From assembly GCA_015486615.1 (NCBI GenBank), contig WFRI01000025.1:1-6220 (forward strand): a stretch of 6,220 bases of DNA, in the 5' to 3' direction. Each line of letters opens with the position of its first letter. The first letter of the stretch is position 1. A program made the position numbers and the translations under genes. The stretch is from Candidatus Omnitrophota bacterium (GTDB lineage: Bacteria > Omnitrophota > Gorgyraeia > Duberdicusellales > Duberdicusellaceae). Below the pieces are notes generated by a model. It did no database searches. It was not told where the DNA came from and worked only from the letters and a program-made list of their open reading frames with translations. Positions 1 through 5,764 of the stretch are shown here, one piece after another.

Positions 1-128
1 ATACTATATATATTATAGAGCTGAAAGAAGCTTGTCAACAGGAACCAGCCACAATCTTTTATCTGTATTTTCGTATAACTTATGACTTATACCCTTTTAT
101 GTGCCTTGTGATTTTATATTCTGTTTCT

Positions 129-135
129 CCCCTAT
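129..135 (+). repeat. Direct repeat flanking the candidate MITE, left copy
   Basis: CCCCTAT lies immediately left of the left terminal inverted repeat and recurs at 243-249. The inner five bases, CCTAT, lie wholly outside both termini and are the most conservative target-site duplication. Confidence 0.5.
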
Positions 136-244
136 GGCGCTGTTGCGAAATACCCTTTTCCGTAATCTTGTGAGCAAGAAAGCCTTGAAAAATAAGGATA
201 ATTTTCTGAAGGAATCGCCAAATCTGCCATTTTGCAACAGCGCC
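136..244. mobile_element. Candidate 109-bp MITE with 16-bp terminal inverted repeats
   Basis: The left end (136-151, GGCGCTGTTGCGAAAT) and the right end (229-244, read in reverse complement as GGCGCTGTTGCAAAAT) match at 15 of 16 positions in inverted orientation. Directly outside each end lies CCTAT (131-135 and 245-249), which fits a 5-bp target-site duplication; the shared string extends to CCCCTAT (129-135 and 243-249) if two bases of the right terminus are counted. The interior of 77 bp has no transposase-like frame, so mobility would need a transposase in trans. The CTGTTGCAAA core resembles the ends of several insertion-sequence families (IS6-like elements among them), but a 5-bp duplication does not suit IS6, which makes 8 bp, so the parent family is unassigned. 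The interior contains a small hairpin (TCTTG/CAAGA, 166-179). Confidence 0.6.
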
Positions 245-249
245 CCTAT
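243..249 (+). repeat. Direct repeat flanking the candidate MITE, right copy
   Basis: CCCCTAT overlaps the last two bases of the right terminal inverted repeat (229-244) and matches 129-135. Which two bases belong to the element and which to the target cannot be settled from one copy. Confidence 0.5.
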
Positions 250-256
250 AAGCTTC

Positions 257-277
257 AGGCCACAGGCTGCAGGCGGC
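257..277 (+). repeat. Three degenerate 7-bp AGGC units
   Basis: AGGCCAC, AGGCTGC and AGGCGGC follow one another without gaps just right of the candidate MITE. It is a short, degenerate tandem repeat; a chance origin cannot be excluded. Confidence 0.35.
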
Positions 278-318
278 AAGTTGCCAGCTATATAATAATT
301 GACATCGGTTAAATCAAG

Positions 319-334
319 AGGGCCTTTTGGCCTT
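319..334. repeat. Small GGCC-TTTT-GGCC hairpin
   Basis: AGGGCC and GGCCTT pair around a TTTT loop (six pairs, one of them a G-T wobble). No T-tract follows on either strand, so it is a weak terminator candidate at best. Confidence 0.25.
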
Positions 335-415
335 GGTTAATATTATTATCAACCAGAAGGATACACCCTTTTTTATTTCTCATCAAGAGAACGGACACAT
401 AATATTTTACATTAA

Positions 416-441
416 CCCGTTAGAGAATTTTCTCTAACGGG
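416..441 (-). terminator. Perfect 26-nt hairpin after yifB, putative terminator
   Basis: CCCGTTAGAGAA and TTCTCTAACGGG are perfect 12-bp arms around a 2-nt centre (about 11 bp of stem with a usable 4-nt loop). It begins 18 nt past the yifB stop codon on the minus strand, the right place for an intrinsic terminator. The following minus-strand sequence (TTAATGTAAAAT) is only weakly T-rich, so it could instead be a 3'-end stabiliser or a dispersed palindromic repeat. A related hairpin sits in the yifB leader at 2091-2116. Confidence 0.5.
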
Positions 442-459
442 ATAAATGTATAAAAACAA

Positions 460-1992
460 TTACCACAAGGATTTCTCTAAACTACGGTATTGGGCGGCTT
501 CAGATATGTCTTCTTCAGTTATGCCATCGCGGCCGGCTAAATCTGCAATTGTGCGGGCAGTCTTCAAAATTTTGTCATAGCCTCTGGCGCTCAGCCCGAA
601 TTCTTCAACTACCACATTCAGCAAAGTCTTTAATTTAGAAGAAAGGCCGCAGTATTTCTTTATCTGCCGGGGTTTCATCTGGGAATTAAATAAAATCTTC
701 TCTTTTTTAAACCGCTCGGTTTGCGCCCTGCGGGCAATGTTTACTCTTTCCCTTATATCAGCCGAACTTTCTGCTGCTGTTTCAGATAACAAGTGTTGTG
801 TTTTAAGCCGGGGAACTTCTACCTGCAGGTCTATGCGGTCTAAAAGCGGGCCGGATACTTTAGAACGGTATTTTTGTATTTGGTAAATGCTGCAATGGCA
901 GGTCTTCCCGGAAGAATTATCGCCCCAAAACCCGCATGGGCAGGGATTCATTGCTGCAGCAAAAAGAAAACGGCTGGGGAATTCCAAACTTTTTCTTACC
1001 CGGGAAACCACGACTCTGCCTTCTTCCAAAGGCTGGCGCAAAGCCTCTAAAGTATCTCTGCGAAATTCCGGAAGTTCGTCTAAAAATAAAACTCCGTTAT
1101 GGGCTAAGCTGATCTCTCCAGGCCGGGGCAGGCTGCCGCCTCCAATTAAAGCCGTGGCACTGGCTGTATGATGGGGATTCCGAAAAGGCCTCTGGAGTAT
1201 TAAAGGCTGTTTTTTGCCCAGCATCCCGGCAACGCTGTAAATTTTGGTAACTTCCAATGCTTCTTGCCGGCTCATATCCGGCATAATGGTAGGAAGCCTT
1301 TTTGCCAGCATAGTTTTGCCTGAGCCCGGCGGGCCGATAAGGATAATATTGTGAAATCCTGCAGCAGCAACTTCCATTGCCCGCTTTACAAAAAAATGAC
1401 CTTTGACCTCAGAAAAATCTACATCGTAAGAATAATTGCCGTTGTCCTGTATCCGGCCGGAAACATAAGGCTTAATTTCTATCTCCCGGTTAAGGAATAA
1501 AACCGCCTGTTTCAAATCAACAGCGGGATAAACTTCCGCCTCTTTAATCAAGCCGGCTTCTGGTGCATTCTCCAAAGGCAGAACAAAACGTTTAAACCCT
1601 TTCTCTGTCAGTCCTTGAATAATCGGCAAGGCCCCGGTTATTTTTCTTAATTTACCCTCCAGGGAAAGTTCGCCTAAGAAAACAAATTTATCTAAATCAT
1701 CCCCGCGCAGTTGGGCAGAAGACGCCAATATCCCCAGGGCTACCGCCAAATCAAAAGAAACTCCCTCTTTTTTAATGCCCGCCGGGGCGAAATTTACTGT
1801 AATCGTGTTTTTAGGGAAGGAAAAACTGCTGTTGCAGATAGCGGATTCTATCCTCTGGCGGCTTTCTTTAATTGCTGTATCAGGAAGGCCCGCCAAAAGG
1901 ACTTTTGGAAACCCGCGCCGGATATCCACTTCTACTTCTACTAATTCAGCATCCAGGCCGATATTCAAACCAGTCTTAAGCTTCGCCAGCAT
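460..1992 (-). CDS. yifB: YifB/ComM-type Mg chelatase-like AAA+ ATPase
   Basis: A 510-residue protein, the usual length for the YifB/ComM family. The N-terminal part (about 1-165) is the ChlI-like domain, opening MLAKLKTGLNIGLDAELVEV as in its relatives. The AAA+ core follows: Walker A GPPGSGKT (220-227), the family signature RPFRNPHHTAS (268-278), Walker B VLFLDE (301-306), a sensor region AAMNPCPCG (346-354) and GPLLDRID (381-388). Four cysteines in CPC and CHC pairs (351, 353, 365, 367) could bind a metal. The C-terminal Mg-chelatase-C domain occupies about 410-508, including LSARGYDKILKTARTIADL (467-485). In studied bacteria ComM is a hexameric DNA branch-migration helicase aiding integration of DNA taken up by transformation; it does not insert magnesium into porphyrins. 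No competence genes are visible here, so that role is inferred from family. The ATG fits the family N-terminus although no Shine-Dalgarno sequence precedes it. It appears monocistronic, with its own promoter at 2169-2197. Confidence 0.95.
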   Translation of the reverse strand: MLAKLKTGLNIGLDAELVEVEVDIRRGFPKVLLAGLPDTAIKESRQRIESAICNSSFSFPKNTITVNFAPAGIKKEGVSFDLAVALGILASSAQLRGDDLDKFVFLGELSLEGKLRKITGALPIIQGLTEKGFKRFVLPLENAPEAGLIKEAEVYPAVDLKQAVLFLNREIEIKPYVSGRIQDNGNYSYDVDFSEVKGHFFVKRAMEVAAAGFHNIILIGPPGSGKTMLAKRLPTIMPDMSRQEALEVTKIYSVAGMLGKKQPLILQRPFRNPHHTASATALIGGGSLPRPGEISLAHNGVLFLDELPEFRRDTLEALRQPLEEGRVVVSRVRKSLEFPSRFLFAAAMNPCPCGFWGDNSSGKTCHCSIYQIQKYRSKVSGPLLDRIDLQVEVPRLKTQHLLSETAAESSADIRERVNIARRAQTERFKKEKILFNSQMKPRQIKKYCGLSSKLKTLLNVVVEEFGLSARGYDKILKTARTIADLAGRDGITEEDISEAAQYRSLEKSLW

Positions 1993-1998
1993 AAAATT

Positions 1999-2012
1999 CA
2001 GAAAGGATTCTG
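1999..2012 (-). promoter_or_regulatory. Small hairpin just before the yifB start
   Basis: CAGAA and TTCTG form a 5-bp stem with a 4-nt loop, ending 6 nt before the yifB ATG in the place where a ribosome binding site would normally lie. On the mRNA the loop reads UCCU, and no purine-rich Shine-Dalgarno sequence is present within 15 nt of the start. It may influence initiation, but the stem is short and could be chance. Confidence 0.3.
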
Positions 2013-2060
2013 TCTTTTCTCTAAAATATCCAAAAACTTATTTACTTTATTGATAAATCC

Positions 2061-2089
2061 AGGCATTATGCCTTTATAGAATGCCTTTA
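2061..2089. repeat. AGGCAT palindrome and ATGCCTTTA direct repeat in yifB leader
   Basis: AGGCAT-T-ATGCCT is a perfect palindrome at 2061-2073. ATGCCTTTA occurs at 2068-2076 and again at 2081-2089, a 13-bp period. Both lie in the untranslated leader of yifB, between its promoter and start codon. Function unknown. Confidence 0.4.
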
Positions 2090-2090
2090 C

Positions 2091-2116
2091 CCTGTTAGAA
2101 ATTTATCTCTGACAGG
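2091..2116. repeat. 26-nt hairpin in yifB leader, related to the one at 416-441
   Basis: CCTGTTAGA pairs with TCTGACAGG-type sequence (nine pairs, one G-U wobble) in a 26-nt unit. Aligned without gaps it matches the hairpin at 416-441 at 20 of 26 positions, and the third pair changes from C-G to T-A on both sides, preserving pairing. It could be the uvrD operon terminator, an attenuator in the yifB leader, or a copy of a dispersed palindromic repeat. No T-tract follows on the minus strand, which argues against a simple intrinsic terminator. Confidence 0.5.
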
Positions 2117-2168
2117 ACCAGCCGCTCAAAAGTTTTTTCTCTTTATATATCCTCTTTTTACAACTTGT

Positions 2169-2197
2169 ATTATACTTCAAGGCCCCGGCCTTTACAA
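2169..2197 (-). promoter_or_regulatory. Sigma70-type promoter for yifB, with palindrome in the spacer
   Basis: On the minus strand TTGTAA (2192-2197) and a consensus TATAAT (2169-2174) are separated by exactly 17 bp. Transcription would start near 2162, giving a leader of about 170 nt before the yifB ATG at 1992. The spacer contains a perfect inverted repeat, AAGGCC-CC-GGCCTT on the plus strand (2179-2192), which overlaps the -35 edge and is placed where a repressor could act. The promoter lies 27 bp past the uvrD stop, so yifB can be expressed apart from the upstream operon. Confidence 0.55.
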
Positions 2198-2223
2198 ATT
2201 TTTTCTCTCATATAACATAACCG

Positions 2224-4191
2224 TTAGATATAAAAATCATCGTCTCCGCCGCCTGAATAATAAGCGTTCTGCCGGGTAAAATCCATTTCTTTATATTTGT
2301 CCGGGCTTATCTGCCGAATAAACATAGACGGACGGGTAATTACCATACCTTCGCGGTAGGAATATTTCTTAAGAGGGTGGGTGATATAAAGAAATTTTCT
2401 GGTGCGGGTAACCGCCACATAAAAAAGCCGGCGTTCTTCTTCTAATGACCGGTCGTCTTTTAAAGACTTAGGGTGGGGAAAGTCGTATTCCCTGAACCCT
2501 ATCAAAAATACGACTGTCCATTCCAGACCTTTTGCCTGATGAATAGTAGAAAGAGTCAAAACTTCCCTGCTTCCGCCGCTGCCCGCGGCAAGACTTTCAC
2601 CTTTAAACTCTTCATAGGAACTTATATCTTCTAAAAATCCCTTTATCGAATTGTATTTTCTTGCCATTTTTGCCAACTCTTCTAAATCCGAAAGCCTGTC
2701 TTCAGGATTGTCAAAACTTACATGACAGTAATCCCGGTAAGAATTACAGATAATATTTATTATCTCGCAGGGCAAACTTTCTTTTTTTATCCTGAAAAAC
2801 AAAGCAGAGAATTTTTTAAAGCCGGCTTTTTGCTTTTGACCAAGCGAGGCTAATATACTTTCAGAACTTTTCTTTTCCTTAACCAGTTTAACCCATATTT
2901 TATAAGCGGATTTTCTGCCAATGGCTTCATAAAGACACAAGGCTCTCTTAAAAGAAATCTCGTCGCTGGGATTAACCAGTATTTTCAGAAAACTCAATAC
3001 ATCTTTTATATGTGCCTGTTCAAAAAACCTCACCCCGCCCCGGATTATATAAGGAATATTTCTTTTAATAAGCTCAACTTCCATTTCCAACGCCTGGAAA
3101 CGCGAGCGGAAAAGTATGGCTATATCCGCCAAATTTACGCCTTCAAAGTTAAAATTGGCTATTTCTTTAGCCACAAATTCTGCCTGTTTGTAAACATCGT
3201 CAACTTTAACCAAGACAGGCAAAGGCCCGTCTTTATTTACGGCAGAAAGTTCCTTGGGAAACTGGGCTTTGTTATGTTTTATAATTTCATTAGCCAGGTT
3301 TAATATCCGGGGAGTGCTGCGGTAATTGGTTTCCAGTTTGAATATTTTGGTATTTTCAAAAACAGAAGGGAAATCAAGTATATTATTTATGTCCGCTGCC
3401 CGGAAAGAATAAATTGACTGCGCATCGTCGCCTACAGCCAGAATGTTTTTATGCCGGCTGGCCAGCTTTTTAAGAATCTCAAACTGCAGGCGGTTTGTAT
3501 CCTGATATTCATCAACCAGTATATTTTCAAAAATACCGGCATATTTGCTCCGGACAAAATCTAAATCCAAAACTTTATTCCATAAATAGAGTAAATCCGT
3601 AAAATCCATAACATTGGATTCCTTCTTCTTTTTCTTAAACCTGCCTATTATTTTTTTAACCTCTAAGGCATATTCCTGAATATGCGGGTAAAATCTGCCA
3701 ATTATATCCTCTATACCCTGCAAAGAGTTAACCGCCAAGCTGTAAATATTTACTATCATATCTTTTTTGGGAAAAAGTTTGCCGCTTTTATGAAAGCCCA
3801 ATTCTTCAATACAGTCAGCAACTAATTCCTGGGAATCCTGACGGTCAATAATAGAAAAATCCGCAGAATACCCCAAAAGTTTTGCCTGCCTGCGCAGGAT
3901 AATATTGCCGATATGGTGGAATGTGCCGGCCCAGAGTTTTTTCAAATCCTGCCTTAGTAAAACCTCCGAACGGGTTATCATTTCCCGGGCGGCTTTATTG
4001 GTAAAAGTAACCAGCATAATATTCTGCTGTTTTACGCCCAAACTCAGTAAATAAGCCAGGCGGTATACCAAAACCCGGGTTTTGCCTGAGCCGGCGCCGG
4101 CTAAAACCAAACACGGCCCCTGGCCGTTAACAACCACTTCATACTGCTGAGGGTTAAGCGCTTTCTGGAAATCTATTCCTGTATCAGCCAT
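2224..4191 (-). CDS. UvrD/PcrA-type superfamily 1 DNA helicase
   Basis: A 655-residue SF1A ATP-dependent 3'-5' DNA helicase; the family unwinds DNA in nucleotide-excision and mismatch repair, removes blocks to replication and strips recombinase. All canonical motifs are present in order: Q motif LNPQQYEVV (12-20), Walker A AGAGSGKT (31-38), Ia TFTNKAAREM (62-71), II VDEYQDT (226-232), III GDDAQSIYSFRAA (254-266), IV ETNYRS (287-292), V STIHQAKGLEW (548-558) and VI EERRLFYVAVTRTR (585-598). It is shorter than typical UvrD or PcrA (about 720-750 residues): only some 55 residues follow motif VI and there is no recognisable C-terminal Tudor-like, nuclease or RecB-type domain. A five-lysine run lies at 186-190. 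The ATG start overlaps the end of the DUF72 gene by 8 bp, implying translational coupling; the site before it (AGAAG) is weak. I do not assign uvrD, pcrA or rep specifically because the accessory C-terminus that separates them is missing. Confidence 0.94.
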   Translation of the reverse strand: MADTGIDFQKALNPQQYEVVVNGQGPCLVLAGAGSGKTRVLVYRLAYLLSLGVKQQNIMLVTFTNKAAREMITRSEVLLRQDLKKLWAGTFHHIGNIILRRQAKLLGYSADFSIIDRQDSQELVADCIEELGFHKSGKLFPKKDMIVNIYSLAVNSLQGIEDIIGRFYPHIQEYALEVKKIIGRFKKKKKESNVMDFTDLLYLWNKVLDLDFVRSKYAGIFENILVDEYQDTNRLQFEILKKLASRHKNILAVGDDAQSIYSFRAADINNILDFPSVFENTKIFKLETNYRSTPRILNLANEIIKHNKAQFPKELSAVNKDGPLPVLVKVDDVYKQAEFVAKEIANFNFEGVNLADIAILFRSRFQALEMEVELIKRNIPYIIRGGVRFFEQAHIKDVLSFLKILVNPSDEISFKRALCLYEAIGRKSAYKIWVKLVKEKKSSESILASLGQKQKAGFKKFSALFFRIKKESLPCEIINIICNSYRDYCHVSFDNPEDRLSDLEELAKMARKYNSIKGFLEDISSYEEFKGESLAAGSGGSREVLTLSTIHQAKGLEWTVVFLIGFREYDFPHPKSLKDDRSLEEERRLFYVAVTRTRKFLYITHPLKKYSYREGMVITRPSMFIRQISPDKYKEMDFTRQNAYYSGGGDDDFYI

Positions 4192-4927
4192 TATATTCTT
4201 CTAATTTCTGCCTCAAATATTCGGCATTCTTTACAGCAAAGCCTTTATAATCATTGTTAAAGAATGCCAAAACTCTTCTGCCGGCTGCCCATTGTCTAAT
4301 TTTTCCTGCCAGATTATTTAGCTGCCTGTGGGAATAATTGGAACTGTATAACCTGGAACTGCCGTGGAAACGCAGATATAAGAAATCCGCGGTAATTTCC
4401 GGCTTAAATTCCCATTTGTTGGAAAACGCAAAACAAATACAAATATTGTAACTTCTCAGCAAAGAATAAATTTCAGAAGTAAACCAGGAATTATGACGGA
4501 ATTCAAAACTATACTGCCAGGGATACTGCCTGCGGGATATTATCCGCAAAAACTCCTCCAGCCTGCCTATATCGCACTGCAAAGAAGGGGGGAGCTGCCA
4601 GAGCACACAAATTACTTTTCGTTCTAAAGGCTCCAGCGAAGCGAAGAATTTATCTACGGGTCCGGACGCTTCTTTAAGCCTTTTTATATGGGTAATAAAC
4701 CGCGGGCCCTTTACGGCAAACCTAAAATCTTGCGGAGACTTCTTATCCCAGCCGGAAAAGACCTCCCGGGAAAGGCTGCGGTAAAAAGTAACGTTAAGCT
4801 CTACGGAATTAAAATACCGGCAGTAAAACTTAAAATAATCTTTAGGCTTTACATCTCCTGGATAAAACAGGTCCTGCCAATGCTTATAACTGTAACCGCT
4901 GGTTCCGATATAAAGTTCTTTTTTCAT
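4184..4927 (-). CDS. DUF72 (YecE-like) TIM-barrel protein of unknown function
   Basis: A 247-residue protein of the DUF72/YecE family (COG1801), full length for the family. Typical signatures are IGTSGYSYKHW (7-17), YFNSVELNVTFYR (38-50), FRFAVKGPRFITH (68-80), LWQLPPSL (109-116), FEFRHNSWF (141-149), YLRFHGS (184-190) and AFFNNDYKGFAVKNA (221-235). The family folds as a TIM-like barrel; its biochemical role has not been established, so none is given here. No signal peptide or membrane segment is seen, so it is probably cytoplasmic. The ATG at 4927 overlaps the folE stop as TGATG. A TTG three bases upstream (4930) would add one methionine and is less likely. The 3' end overlaps the helicase start by 8 bp, so the gene sits inside a coupled folE-DUF72-helicase operon. 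Confidence 0.9.
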   Translation of the reverse strand: MKKELYIGTSGYSYKHWQDLFYPGDVKPKDYFKFYCRYFNSVELNVTFYRSLSREVFSGWDKKSPQDFRFAVKGPRFITHIKRLKEASGPVDKFFASLEPLERKVICVLWQLPPSLQCDIGRLEEFLRIISRRQYPWQYSFEFRHNSWFTSEIYSLLRSYNICICFAFSNKWEFKPEITADFLYLRFHGSSRLYSSNYSHRQLNNLAGKIRQWAAGRRVLAFFNNDYKGFAVKNAEYLRQKLEEYNG

Positions 4928-5502
4928 CAATCTCTCTGCCGGCGGTAAGAATTTATCAGGCTTAAAGCCTCCTGGCGGGTCTTCTCATTCTTGCGGAATA
5001 TTCCCCGCACAACCGAAGTAATAGTCAAAGCCCCGGGTTTTTTTACACCCCGCATAACCATACATAAATGCTCAGCCTCTACTACAACCATAACACCTTT
5101 AGGCCTTAACTTTTCCATAATCACATCTGCAATCTCGGTAGTAAGCCTTTCCTGAACCTGAAGCCTTTTTGCCAAAACATCAACCACCCGGGCAATTTTG
5201 CTTAAGCCGGTTATTTTCTTGTTAGGGATGTAAGCAACATGGGCCCGGCCTATAAACGGTAAAATGTGGTGTTCGCACATTGAATATAGGGGAATATCTC
5301 TAATTAAAATAATTTCGTCATGCTCCTGTTCTAAAATAACACTGATTTCGTCAGCAGGGTTTTTAAACTGTCCGGATAAGACTTCCTCCAGCATATCTGC
5401 CACTCTTTTAGGCGTAGCGGTTAGGTCCTTGTTCTTTTTAATATCCAGACCCAATGCCTGCAAAATATCTTTTACTGCCTTTTCTATTTTTTTCTTGTCC
5501 AT
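4927..5502 (-). CDS. folE: GTP cyclohydrolase I (FolE)
   Basis: A 191-residue type I GTP cyclohydrolase, close to the length of the Bacillus enzyme. It converts GTP to 7,8-dihydroneopterin triphosphate and formate, the first step of tetrahydrofolate synthesis, and works in the cytoplasm as a toroidal oligomer. The catalytic zinc site is intact: SMCEHHILPF (74-83) gives C76 and H79, and EHLCM (144-148) gives C147; H78 and H145 match conserved active-site histidines. Other family motifs are GLSKIARVVDVLAKRLQVQE (99-118) and RGVKKPGALTITS (151-163). The start at 5502 is chosen because a very strong Shine-Dalgarno (AAGGAGG, 5508-5514) lies 5 nt upstream and the protein then opens as family members do. 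An in-frame TTG at 5547 would add 15 residues encoded by the CCAAT repeats and is rejected. It is the first gene of the folE-DUF72-helicase operon. Confidence 0.97.
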   Translation of the reverse strand: MDKKKIEKAVKDILQALGLDIKKNKDLTATPKRVADMLEEVLSGQFKNPADEISVILEQEHDEIILIRDIPLYSMCEHHILPFIGRAHVAYIPNKKITGLSKIARVVDVLAKRLQVQERLTTEIADVIMEKLRPKGVMVVVEAEHLCMVMRGVKKPGALTITSVVRGIFRKNEKTRQEALSLINSYRRQRD

Positions 5503-5504
5503 AA

Positions 5505-5514
5505 CCTCCTCCTT
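5505..5514 (-). promoter_or_regulatory. Strong Shine-Dalgarno site deciding the folE start
   Basis: The minus strand reads AAGGAGGAGG directly before TT and the ATG at 5502. Taking AAGGAGG (5508-5514) as the core gives a 5-nt spacing. It is by far the best ribosome binding site in the window and rules out the upstream TTG start. Confidence 0.85.
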
Positions 5515-5523
5515 CTTGCACCA

Positions 5524-5550
5524 CCAATAATAACCAATAATGACCAATCC
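5524..5550. repeat. Three CCAAT units at 10-bp spacing upstream of folE
   Basis: CCAATAATAA (5524-5533), CCAATAATGA (5534-5543) and CCAATCC (5544-5550) follow in phase at one helical turn. They lie 22-48 bp upstream of the folE ATG. Regular helical spacing suits a regulator binding site, but slippage during replication would also explain it. Confidence 0.45.
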
Positions 5551-5625
5551 CGATATTGAACCCGGCCTTCTGGCACTACCCCAATCCCGGCATTGCCCTG
5601 CGTTGAACCGGGCCCCGTGCCGCTA
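5544..5625. repeat. Imperfect direct repeat in the folE leader
   Basis: A copy starting at 5544 (CCAATCCCGATATTG, then AACCCGGCC, ending near 5578) is echoed from 5581 (CCAATCCCGGCATTG, a 10-bp insertion, then AACCGGGCC, ending near 5625). This block is clearly more GC-rich than the flanking spacer. No open frame or known RNA is recognised in it. Confidence 0.4.
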
Positions 5626-5671
5626 TTGCTTGAACGTCCAAGGTCGTAAGTCCAAAAGATACAGGCCTAAA

Positions 5672-5737
5672 GCAACTTTTTAAGACAGTCTTGTTTTGTT
5701 GCATTTGCAACTTTTTAAGACTGTCTTATTTCGTTGC
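5672..5737. repeat. Two tandem 31-bp nested palindromes, 35-bp period
   Basis: Each unit has perfect outer arms GCAAC/GTTGC and a perfect inner palindrome AAGAC-N-GTCTT, separated by 5-nt T-rich (or, on the other strand, A-rich) spacers. Unit 1 is 5672-5702 and unit 2 is 5707-5737, joined by ATTT. The junction GTTGC-ATTT-GCAAC (5698-5711) is itself an inverted repeat. Inner centres at 5687 and 5722 are 35 bp apart. It lies between the mnmE stop and folE. It may be a termination or processing signal for mnmE, a pair of operators for folE, or a dispersed palindromic element; the sequence alone does not decide. Confidence 0.65.
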
Positions 5738-5764
5738 AAACCAATCCTAAGAAAAATGGTCGCT

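Larger units (their letters stand above)
1..459. other. Non-coding region downstream of yifB, with a candidate MITE
   Basis: No convincing gene lies here. Two overlapping short open frames (about 60 codons, one on each strand, near 97-295) have no ribosome binding site and no recognisable protein motif, and both run straight through the inverted-repeat element at 136-244. From 1 to 128 I see only AT-rich sequence with a small inverted repeat (GTATAA at 73-78, TTATAC at 87-92). From 250 to 415 there is a short run of AGGC-containing heptamers (257-277), a small GGCC-TTTT-GGCC hairpin (319-334) and otherwise plain AT-rich sequence. The left edge may be the far downstream part of another transcription unit that is not visible. 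Confidence 0.6.

Noticed and set aside
97..295. Two overlapping open frames of about 60 codons on opposite strands
   Set aside because: No ribosome binding site, no recognisable motif, low-complexity composition, and both cross the candidate MITE and its termini.
291..304. Promoter from TATAAT and TTGACA strings near 291-304
   Set aside because: The two hexamers are in the wrong order and spacing on the plus strand, and no gene lies downstream in that direction.
887..1171. Plus-strand open frames inside yifB, the helicase, DUF72 and folE genes
   Set aside because: They are antisense shadows of strongly conserved genes, with no independent motif or ribosome binding site.
4928..4930. TTG start for the DUF72 gene three bases upstream
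   Set aside because: An ATG follows at once, overlaps the folE stop in the common TGATG arrangement, and aligns as well with family N-termini; the difference is one residue.
5503..5547. N-terminal extension of FolE from a TTG at 5547
   Set aside because: The extension is encoded by the CCAAT repeats, is unlike FolE N-termini, and a near-perfect Shine-Dalgarno sits inside it just before the ATG at 5502.
5672..5737. CRISPR-like array
   Set aside because: Only two units separated by 4 bp, with internal palindromes; no spacer-length unique sequence and no cas genes.
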